Of a stretch of DNA of 10,876 bases, positions 1 through 4,918 are shown one piece after another (positions within the stretch are counted from its first letter, which is position 1; each line of letters begins with the position of its first letter). This stretch comes from Alistipes sp. (GTDB lineage Bacteria; Bacteroidota; Bacteroidia; Bacteroidales; Rikenellaceae), in the NCBI GenBank assembly GCA_017501025.1, contig JAFVXS010000036.1:1-10876 (forward strand), written 5' to 3'. The position numbers and the translations under genes are program-made. The notes below the pieces were generated by a model. The model did no database searches. It was not told where the DNA came from and was given only the letters and a program-made list of their open reading frames with translations.

Positions 1-236
1 ATTCCCAAACCTGCGGGGTTCTGTGACATCGAGGAGACATCGCCACCCAGCGATACGAATGCTCCCGCCATCGCTGCCGAACGTGCCGAGCCGAGACCAG
101 CCGATGAACGTGACATATTTGCCATATCCATTGCGGTCATTGCCGAAGGGCTTAAAACCGTACCGCCTATATCCTGTGCCGTAGCGGTGTATGCGAGGGC
201 TGCGATAGCCAATATTGTTATGATGTAGCGTCTCAT
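1..236 (-). CDS. OMPP1/FadL-like outer membrane protein (N-terminus only, runs off the window)
   Basis: The first 78 codons are present; the gene continues beyond base 1. The start ATG at 236-234 is followed by a signal peptide (residues 1 to about 20: MRRYIITILAIAALAYTATA, then QD). The mature N-terminus reads GLGSARSAAMAGAFVSLGGD followed by SSMSQNPAGLG. This matches the plug-region pattern of OMPP1/FadL/TodX-type outer-membrane transport barrels (an S-A-R, G-G-A-F, G-D, N-P-A-G-L series), which move hydrophobic compounds across the outer membrane. The gene lies 45 bp downstream of the lipoprotein gene on the same strand with no promoter seen between them, so the two are probably co-transcribed. 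The family call rests only on this N-terminal pattern. A PorV/PorQ-like barrel is the main alternative, and the substrate is unknown. Confidence 0.72.
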   Translation of the reverse strand, partial: MRRYIITILAIAALAYTATAQDIGGTVLSPSAMTAMDMANMSRSSAGLGSARSAAMAGAFVSLGGDVSSMSQNPAGLG

Positions 237-281
237 ACTCTTGCAATTTTAGCGTTAAACAATCTTCTATTCGGTCGGCAT

Positions 282-1373
282 CTATCTGCGTCGCTGACCG
301 CCTCCGTGGCTCGAACCCGATGACATTCCGCCACCTCCTCCATAGCCACCCGTGAAACCTCTGTCGGTCGAAGGCGAGCGGAACGAGTTATTCTCGTTGC
401 GGGAGTTGTAGTTGCTGTTCGAGGAGTTGTTTGCCGAGCCTTTGTACTGCGACGAACTGCCACCTCGGTATTGGGTATTGTTGCGATTTTGCGATGAGCC
501 ACGATACTGTCCACTACCCGTTACGGTGCCACCGCGATACTGCGAATTGTGGTTGCGTGACGAGCCTATGTTGCTTCCCGAGCTCATTGGAGGCCTGTGG
601 CTTGTGCCGGGACGACCGCCTATCGAAGGGTTTGTAGGGCGATGCACTACGTTTGGCTGCCAATGGTGGTGATGTCCGCCACCGCCACCGCCATAGTGAG
701 GGTAGTGATGATGATGGTGATATGGAGGGAAGTAACCCCAATATGGGTCCCACCAACCATAGTCGTACCATCCGTAGTGAGGGTATCCGTACCACCAATT
801 ATTCCAATAACGAGGATAGCTCCAACCAAAATACCACGACGAGTATGGCGATACGATGCTGGCACCCCAACTTCCGAACATCGAGGTCACATATTTAGGC
901 TCAACCCACACCTCATTGCCTGCTACCATAACGTTATAGTACGATGGGTCGTAGGTCGATGCGATATTAAAGGCGTCGGAGTAGCGTAGTGCATAGTAAC
1001 TCGACGGCATACGGTATGTTGGCGACTCGAAACCCAGCAGACGACGAGCATAGGCACTCTCGTAGTCATCGGCAACGATATTTGTAATCTTTGCCGATTG
1101 ATACTGCTCGGTTGCATTTGCGATGGTGTTTTCATAATACTCCTGCTCGGCCGCAGCGGCTCGTGCCTCTGCCAGACGAGCCTCCCATTGAGCCCTGCGG
1201 CTCTCTGCCTCGGCCGCAGCCACTTCGGCAGCCCGCTGCTGTTTTTGAGCAATGGCTGTACGGCTGTGAGTGTTGTATATATCGTCGCCTATGGCTGCCG
1301 ACTGAAATGCGGCAGAGCACGATGTCAATAGTATTGCTATGGCTGATAAGCCCCAAAGTTGTATAGTTCTCAT
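282..1373 (-). CDS. Putative lipoprotein with coiled-coil segment and His/Tyr/Trp/Gly-rich low-complexity body
   Basis: This 363-residue protein is predicted to be lipid-anchored: a lipoprotein signal peptide ends in the lipobox L16-T-S-C19. Residues about 41-85 are Ala/Glu/Arg/Gln-rich and probably form a helical coiled coil. Residues about 95-165 look like the only ordinary globular part. Residues 175-217 are dominated by Trp and Tyr. Residues 219-237 contain two His runs around six Gly. The tail (about 270-363) is Ser/Asn/Gly-rich with four QYRG/QYKG motifs at 278, 289, 301 and 309, and ends in three Arg. I recognise no family; an envelope or surface role is inferred from the lipobox. The start is supported by a clear Shine-Dalgarno sequence (GAAAGGAG on the minus strand, 1387-1380), six bases from the ATG, which no other gene here has. 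It precedes the FadL-like gene in a likely operon. The long open frame on the opposite strand is not needed to explain the sequence. Confidence 0.85.
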   Translation of the reverse strand: MRTIQLWGLSAIAILLTSCSAAFQSAAIGDDIYNTHSRTAIAQKQQRAAEVAAAEAESRRAQWEARLAEARAAAAEQEYYENTIANATEQYQSAKITNIVADDYESAYARRLLGFESPTYRMPSSYYALRYSDAFNIASTYDPSYYNVMVAGNEVWVEPKYVTSMFGSWGASIVSPYSSWYFGWSYPRYWNNWWYGYPHYGWYDYGWWDPYWGYFPPYHHHHHYPHYGGGGGGHHHHWQPNVVHRPTNPSIGGRPGTSHRPPMSSGSNIGSSRNHNSQYRGGTVTGSGQYRGSSQNRNNTQYRGGSSSQYKGSANNSSNSNYNSRNENNSFRSPSTDRGFTGGYGGGGGMSSGSSHGGGQRRR

Positions 1374-1379
1374 ACTGTT

Positions 1380-1387
1380 CTCCTTTC
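1380..1387 (-). promoter_or_regulatory. Shine-Dalgarno sequence of the lipoprotein gene
   Basis: The minus strand reads GAAAGGAG with a six-base spacer to the ATG at 1373. It fixes the start of the lipoprotein. The other starts in this window have only A-rich leaders, as is usual in Bacteroidota. Confidence 0.7.
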
Positions 1388-1430
1388 TCTATTTGGCACT
1401 ATGTGTCGGTGTGCAATCTTTGTTGTTTTG

Positions 1431-1438
1431 TAAAGATA
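1431..1438 (-). promoter_or_regulatory. Candidate -7 box for the lipoprotein/FadL-like unit
   Basis: The minus strand reads TATCTTTA, one base from the Bacteroidota -7 consensus TAnnTTTG, about 58 bp before the lipoprotein start. No clear -33 TTTG sits at the right distance. A perfect-looking alternative (TACATTTG, minus strand 1482-1475) lies further upstream, so the exact promoter is uncertain. Confidence 0.4.
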
Positions 1439-1563
1439 ACGAAAAATCGTGCCTAAATATTTTTTTCTTGATTGCAAATGTAATAAAATATAGGGTGAAG
1501 ATGAAATTTTGCGGGGCAAAACAGCAAAAAAGAGGGTTGAATAAATATTTTTTTTGAATCTTT

Positions 1564-1596
1564 TTTGTTGAAATTAAAAAAATGTTTCTATATTTG
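1564..1596 (+). promoter_or_regulatory. Promoter of tRNA-Ser
   Basis: A -33 TTTG (1564-1567) and a -7 TATATTTG (1589-1596) are separated by 21 bp, a full match to the Bacteroidota housekeeping promoter. The expected transcription start is a few bases before the tRNA at 1611, which gives a very short leader. Confidence 0.8.
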
Positions 1597-1610
1597 CACC
1601 CTGAAAGCAA

Positions 1611-1697
1611 GGAGAGGTGCCGGAGTGGTCGAACGGGCCGCACTCGAAATGCGGTGTACGGGTAACTGTACCGGGGGTTCGAATCCCTCTCTCTCCG
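1611..1697 (+). tRNA. tRNA-Ser (anticodon CGA)
   Basis: The sequence folds as a class II tRNA. The acceptor strands are GGAGAGG (1611-1617) and TCTCTCC. The anticodon stem-loop is CCGCA-CTCGAAA-TGCGG with anticodon CGA. The long variable arm has a GTAC/GTAC stem, as serine tRNAs require. The T-arm is GGGGG-TTCGAAT-CCCTC. The discriminator is G, as usual for serine, and CCA is not encoded. It decodes UCG. It has its own promoter and a terminator starting about 25 bases after its end. Its last eight bases form part of the outermost arm of the inverted-repeat structure downstream. Confidence 0.96.
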
Positions 1698-1947
1698 CAA
1701 AAGAGATCACTCATTTGTGCGAACACCAACAATCGTTGGTGTTTTTTTGTTTGTACCATATCGGGTAGGCTTGCATACAAAATAGGGTACGAACAAAAAA
1801 TAACGTGGAACGTTCGCACAAATGAGTGATATTTTTTTGCAAAGGAGCCCTGCGGGAGCAAAGGGATCGGCGAGCTTTTTGCTCGCCAATTCCTCCCTCA
1901 AAAGAGAATCTGTGCAGCTCCTTTGCAAAAACTCTTTTGCGGAGAGA
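1690..1947. repeat. 258-bp tiled inverted-repeat structure overlapping the tRNA-Ser 3' end
   Basis: Three perfect inverted repeats fit together almost without gaps. The outermost arms are 1690-1705 and 1932-1947 (16 bp; the left arm contains the last eight bases of the tRNA). Inside, arm pair A is 1706-1724 with 1812-1830 (19 bp), and arm pair B is 1834-1848 with 1917-1931 (15 bp). Domain A holds two facing terminator-like hairpins (1722-1743, and AACGT/ACGTT at 1802-1814) joined by a pairing T-tract and A-tract (1743-1757 with 1786-1800, one wobble). Domain B holds a 7-bp hairpin (1869-1887) and a short inner stem (1854-1858 with 1893-1897). T runs follow domain A (1832-1838) and the outermost arm (1952-1957). 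No convincing gene lies in this stretch. I see no target-site duplication and no direct repeat of the tRNA end. Confidence 0.8.
1722..1748 (+). terminator. Rho-independent terminator of tRNA-Ser
   Basis: The stem AACACCAAC/GTTGGTGTT (1722-1730 and 1735-1743) has a four-base AATC loop and runs into T1742-1748. This hairpin is also one side branch of the larger inverted repeat 1706-1830. Confidence 0.85.
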
Positions 1948-1971
1948 TTAGTTTTTTATAATCCCTCCAAA

Positions 1972-1991
1972 CCTCCCTTTGATAAGGGAGG
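1972..1991. repeat. Short palindromic hairpin CCTCCCTT/AAGGGAGG
   Basis: A perfect 8-bp stem with a four-base TGAT loop stands in gene-free DNA between the tRNA-Ser structure and the 120-bp element. It is not followed by a T run, so a terminator role is unlikely. It may be part of a dispersed intergenic palindrome, which this window alone cannot show. Confidence 0.5.
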
Positions 1992-2026
1992 CTTTGTCGC
2001 TTCACTCCGTATTTTTCAATTCCAAC

Positions 2027-2146
2027 GAAGTTGCCTAACAAGGTGATTTCTGCGTTACGCTCGTCCTTAAAATGCTCACATACGTCGAGTATGCTCCGCT
2101 TTTTCGGTCATCGCAAGCCTTGAAATCCCACTTGTTATACAACTTC
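2027..2146. repeat. 120-bp element with imperfect ~24-bp terminal inverted repeats
   Basis: The left end (2027-2050) begins GAAGTTGCCTAACAAG and the right end (2122-2146), read on the other strand, begins GAAGTTGTATAACAAG. Both arms then run to ATTTC, so the ends match over about 24 bases with a few differences. The interior has a CATAC/GTATG hairpin (2079-2093) and no open reading frame of note. The layout resembles a MITE-like or other dispersed intergenic element (inference). I could not find a clear target-site duplication. Confidence 0.55.
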
Positions 2147-2230
2147 TACACTCTACAACAGCAGCATACTCTTTTAATAGAAAATTTAGGGAGTTTATAG
2201 TGTGTGTAAGCCCCACCCATCAATAAGAAG

Positions 2231-2254
2231 AGCCGACTAATGATTTAGTCAGCC
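2231..2254 (-). terminator. Terminator of the NagB/PIG-L fusion gene
   Basis: The minus strand folds as GCTGACTAA-ATCA-TTAGTCGGC (one wobble) and continues CTCTTCTTATT, a weak U-rich tail. It lies 24 bp past the stop codon. Its core is nearly identical to that of the argR terminator at 5441-5471. Confidence 0.65.
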
Positions 2255-2277
2255 CCTCCTATTATTATATTTGCCGC

Positions 2278-4212
2278 TTACAACATCTTGACAAATACCT
2301 CGATAGCCTGATACTCTGCCATACCGAGTTTATCGTATAGTTTTGCGGTCGATTGTGTTCTATCTTCGGCACGCTGCCAAAACTCTCGTGCATCGTCGCC
2401 CGGATATGGGACGATATCCTTTTGCGAGAGGTGGCGATATATGGCGTGTCGTTTTCGGATAACCTCTTCGGGAGAGAGTGGTACCGCCATATCGACCACG
2501 CCCAAATCCCACTCCATCCAGGCACCACGGTAGAGCCACAGGTGGCAATCGCTGAACCACTCGTCATCCTTTACTACATCTACCGCCGCCAAGATAATCT
2601 CGATGCAGGTGCGGTGTGTGCCGTGAGGGTCGAGCAGGTCACCCGCTGCATATATCTGATGAGGTTTTATCTTACGCAGCAACTCTACGACAATCTCGAT
2701 ATCCCGTTCGGTTGGTGCCGACTTCTTTGTCGAACCTGTTTCGTAGAATGGCGAGTTGAGGAAGTGGGCATTTGTATCGGGGTTCAGTCCGCATACAACA
2801 AGTGCAGCACGTGCCTCGGAGCGGCGGATTGCCCCCTTGATATCGAGCAGTTCGCGAGGGTCGCCCGTTTCGCGGTTCTTGTTGGTAATAATCTTTTTGT
2901 CGAACGCATTGCCGACTCCCAGCTCACGCATAAGGTCGAGGTGTTGCAGTACAACTTGGTCATCGACAGCGATATTTCCGGAGGTTTGATATGCCACGTG
3001 GACGTTGTGCCCATTCTCTGCCAGGCGGATAAGAGTGCCACCCATAGATATTACATCGTCGTCGGGGTGTGGCGAGAATATCAGCACACTCTTCGGGTAT
3101 ATGCGGCTATCTACGGGGCGAGTGGTGTCGTTGTTGTTTGGCTTGCCTCCCGGCCAACCCGTGATAGTGTGTTGCAGGTCGTTGAAAACGTCGATATTTA
3201 TCTTCGCATAGCTGCGCCCCTGTTCGAGCAACTCGCCGAGTGAGTTTTCGACGTAGTCCTGATATGTGAGTTTCAGAATAGGTCTATTGACTACCGAGCA
3301 GAGCCATACCACCGCCTTGCGAACAAGTTTCGGACTCCACTCACAAGGGCCTACCAACCAAGGGGTTTGCTCTCGGGTAAGTTGTTGTGCGGCACCCTTA
3401 TCGACAATAACCTCCGTATCGGGGTGTGACTGCAATAACGATGCAGGAATTGCAGGGGTGATATCGCCCTCGACCGTACTCTTTATAACGGAAGCTTTGT
3501 GTTCGCCCCACGCCATCAGCACAATACGCTTCGACTCCATAATCGTTGCAAGACCGAGTGTAATTGCTGTATGTGGAGTGCTTGATATATCTTCGAAGAT
3601 CTCCGATTGTATCTTACGGGTGTTGTGCGATAGTTGCACCAGTCGAGTGGTCGATTTCGAGTAAGTGCCCGGCTCATTAAAACCTATCTGACCATTCTCG
3701 CCAACACCAAGAATAAGAAAATCTATCGGCTTGCCGAAACGTGATACATAGGTGGCACAATACTCTGCCAACGCCTCCTGTGGCAGACTGCCATCGATAA
3801 GGTGGATGTTCTCTTTGCGGATATTGACCCTGTCGAGCAGCAGACGGCATATTCTATGGTTGCGACTCTGCACCGATGCAGGGTCCATAGGGTAGAACTC
3901 GTCGAGACTGCATACGGCAACATTCTCGAAACTCACCTCTCCGAGAGTGTATCGCCGTGCCAACTCCTCGTAGAGACCACTCGGTGTAGAACCTGTGGAC
4001 AAGCCAAGCAGAAATGGCTTTGCCGAAGTTCCGCTTGCTGCAATGTTGTAGCTGTGTATGGCAGCAACAATGGCGTCGGCAACATATTGAACAGCCGAAT
4101 CCTCATCCGCATAGATTGAGGTTTTCAACTTCTCGTAACGAAGTATAAGGTCTTTGGGTACGGCATTGGCGATAAGCCCTCCGTGTTGAGGTAGTGAATA
4201 TTTAGCTTTCAT
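2278..4212 (-). CDS. NagB-like (glucosamine-6-phosphate deaminase family) / PIG-L deacetylase fusion
   Basis: This 644-residue protein joins two amino-sugar enzyme families. Residues about 20-320 are a NagB/6-phosphogluconolactonase-type domain. It has the phosphate loop LGLSTGSTP (69-77), SLDEFYP with Asp104 (E. coli NagB Asp72), Arg199 and Lys239, which align with the E. coli ligand residues Arg172 and Lys208. The catalytic segment reads GVGENGQIGFNEP (169-181): Glu180 is kept, but positions matching E. coli Asp141 and His143 are Asn173 and Gln175, so deaminase activity is doubtful. Residues about 374-640 are a PIG-L/LmbE zinc-dependent deacetylase domain with SPHPDDD (380-386) and the later zinc-ligand motif HGTHR (530-534), both intact. 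Such fusions are known in Bacteroidota and are usually annotated as glucosamine-6-phosphate deaminase. A working N-deacetylase with a sugar-phosphate-binding, possibly regulatory, NagB domain fits better (inference). It is a cytoplasmic, single-gene unit with its own promoter and terminator. Confidence 0.9.
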   Translation of the reverse strand: MKAKYSLPQHGGLIANAVPKDLILRYEKLKTSIYADEDSAVQYVADAIVAAIHSYNIAASGTSAKPFLLGLSTGSTPSGLYEELARRYTLGEVSFENVAVCSLDEFYPMDPASVQSRNHRICRLLLDRVNIRKENIHLIDGSLPQEALAEYCATYVSRFGKPIDFLILGVGENGQIGFNEPGTYSKSTTRLVQLSHNTRKIQSEIFEDISSTPHTAITLGLATIMESKRIVLMAWGEHKASVIKSTVEGDITPAIPASLLQSHPDTEVIVDKGAAQQLTREQTPWLVGPCEWSPKLVRKAVVWLCSVVNRPILKLTYQDYVENSLGELLEQGRSYAKINIDVFNDLQHTITGWPGGKPNNNDTTRPVDSRIYPKSVLIFSPHPDDDVISMGGTLIRLAENGHNVHVAYQTSGNIAVDDQVVLQHLDLMRELGVGNAFDKKIITNKNRETGDPRELLDIKGAIRRSEARAALVVCGLNPDTNAHFLNSPFYETGSTKKSAPTERDIEIVVELLRKIKPHQIYAAGDLLDPHGTHRTCIEIILAAVDVVKDDEWFSDCHLWLYRGAWMEWDLGVVDMAVPLSPEEVIRKRHAIYRHLSQKDIVPYPGDDAREFWQRAEDRTQSTAKLYDKLGMAEYQAIEVFVKML

Positions 4213-4236
4213 ATTCGATAGTAGTTTTGCACACTA

Positions 4237-4269
4237 CAAAATTAGTAAATTTTGCTGATAAAGAGCAAA
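4237..4269 (-). promoter_or_regulatory. Promoter of the NagB/PIG-L fusion gene
   Basis: On the minus strand a -33 TTTG (4269-4266) and a -7 TAATTTTG (4244-4237) are 21 bp apart, a full consensus match. The resulting leader would be about 20 bases, which supports the ATG at 4212. Confidence 0.75.
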
Positions 4270-4328
4270 TAATAGACCTTTTTTGGATGGTTTGTTGTTG
4301 AGGCCGCTTGCAGAAAAGCTGTCATAGT

Positions 4329-4391
4329 AGTCCTATCTGTCTTATCTGTCCTAATCGTCCTAATTGTCCTAATTGTCCTAATTGTCCTATT
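4329..4391. repeat. Tandem 9-bp repeat, seven copies (consensus TGTCCTAAT)
   Basis: Seven head-to-tail units share the consensus TGTCCTAAT. The outer units diverge most and the central ones are identical. It is the first part of a module that recurs at 4466-4560. Confidence 0.85.
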
Positions 4392-4394
4392 TAG

Positions 4395-4452
4395 TGTTGT
4401 GCTTGTGCGGTCGCGGATTGACTCGCTTTGCTCGTCGATCCGTCCGCTCCCG
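4395..4452. repeat. 58-bp intergenic repeat, copy 1
   Basis: This segment runs from TGTTGTGCTTGTGCGG to CCGTCCGCTCCCG and is repeated at 4505-4560 with only a two-base TG deletion. Inside it a 9-bp near-perfect stem (CGGATTGAC with GTCGATCCG) closes an 11-base loop. The open frame across both copies translates to a repeated, Arg-rich peptide that looks fortuitous. Confidence 0.85.
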
Positions 4453-4465
4453 TTTGTCGAAAATC

Positions 4466-4492
4466 TGTCCTAATTGTCCTAATTGTCCTATT
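4466..4492. repeat. Tandem 9-bp repeat, three copies (second array)
   Basis: Three units of TGTCCTAAT (the last ends in ATT) precede the second copy of the 56-58-bp repeat, in the same order and orientation as at 4329-4452. Confidence 0.8.
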
Positions 4493-4504
4493 GCTCTTAT
4501 TAAA

Positions 4505-4560
4505 TGTTGTGCTTGCGGTCGCGGATTGACTCGCTTTGCTCGTCGATCCGTCCGCTCCCG
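4505..4560. repeat. 56-bp intergenic repeat, copy 2
   Basis: Identical to 4395-4452 except for a missing TG after the first ten bases. With the 9-bp array in front of it, it shows that a whole module was duplicated or inserted twice in the gap between the fusion gene and tRNA-Val. Confidence 0.85.
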
Positions 4561-4571
4561 CGGGGACCCTT

Positions 4572-4720
4572 ACAAGACAAAACAGTGAATATGGTTGATA
4601 AGTCAACCACTTTTTTTTGTTTCATACCACTACGCTCCACAAACGAGTTTGCGTTGCGTAGCAGTATAAAACAAAAAAGGCGTCGAAATTTTCGACACCT
4701 TTTTCACTGTTTTGTCTTGT
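4572..4720. repeat. 149-bp inverted-repeat structure at the tRNA-Val 3' end, with facing terminators
   Basis: Perfect 18-bp arms (4572-4589 and 4703-4720) frame the element, and the last base of the right arm is the tRNA discriminator position. Inside are two hairpins: TGGTTGA/TCAACCA (4592-4598 and 4603-4609), followed on the plus strand by eight T, and 4679-4699, followed on the minus strand by six T. The two T-tracts belong to arms that pair with each other (4613-4635 with 4656-4678, 20 of 23 bases). A further stem at the centre nearly closes the loop. The layout parallels domain A of the tRNA-Ser structure. Confidence 0.85.
4673..4699 (-). terminator. Rho-independent terminator of tRNA-Val
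   Basis: On the minus strand GGTGTCGAA-AAT-TTCGACGCC (one wobble) is followed by TTTTTTGTTTT. It starts 20 bases after the tRNA end and is one branch of the inverted-repeat structure 4572-4720. Confidence 0.88.
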
Positions 4721-4794
4721 GGGAGTTGACGGATTCGAACCGCCGACCCTCTGCTTGTAAGGCAGATGCTCTGAACCAGCTGAGCTAAACTCCC
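4720..4794 (-). tRNA. tRNA-Val (anticodon TAC)
   Basis: The minus strand gives a complete 75-base cloverleaf. The acceptor is GGGAGTT/AACTCCC, the D-arm region contains TAGCTCAGCTGG, the anticodon arm is TCTGC-CTTACAA-GCAGA (anticodon TAC), the T-arm has GGTTCGAATCC, and the discriminator is A as expected for valine. CCA is not encoded. It has its own promoter and terminator and is divergent from argR. Confidence 0.96.
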
Positions 4795-4805
4795 AATTGC
4801 GGATG

Positions 4806-4836
4806 CAAATATAGTGAAGATTCGATAATCTGCAAA
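4806..4836 (-). promoter_or_regulatory. Promoter of tRNA-Val
   Basis: On the minus strand a -33 TTTG (4836-4833) and a -7 TATATTTG (4813-4806) are 19 bp apart. The -7 box is identical to that of tRNA-Ser. Confidence 0.75.
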
Positions 4837-4886
4837 ATTTTAGTGCAATTTTTGCAAAAAGATGTGAAAAGTTTACAATTTATACC

Positions 4887-4894
4887 TATCTTTG
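4887..4894 (+). promoter_or_regulatory. -7 box of argR
   Basis: TATCTTTG matches TAnnTTTG and lies 24 bp before the argR start. No TTTG is present at the usual -33 distance. I see no convincing ARG-box palindrome over it, so autoregulation is not shown by the sequence. Confidence 0.6.
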
Positions 4895-4918
4895 TGCTGA
4901 TAAAAACTACTGAAACTT

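Noticed and set aside
1565..1768. Small plus-strand open frame through tRNA-Ser
   Set aside because: It runs through the tRNA gene and its terminator, so coding use is not credible.
1611..1947. Integrative element attached at the tRNA-Ser 3' end
   Set aside because: The tRNA end recurs only as an inverted copy; there is no direct-repeat att site and no integrase gene.
2353..3243. 296-codon open frame on the plus strand inside the NagB/PIG-L gene
   Set aside because: It is antisense to the PIG-L half of a well-supported gene and shows no recognisable domain.
4329..4492. CRISPR array
   Set aside because: The repeats are 9 bp, contiguous and without spacers, and no cas gene is present.
4382..4588. 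Small repeated Arg-rich open frame across the duplicated 56-58-bp units
   Set aside because: The peptide repeat only reflects the DNA repeat; there is no promoter or leader, and the TG deletion between copies shows that frame is not maintained.
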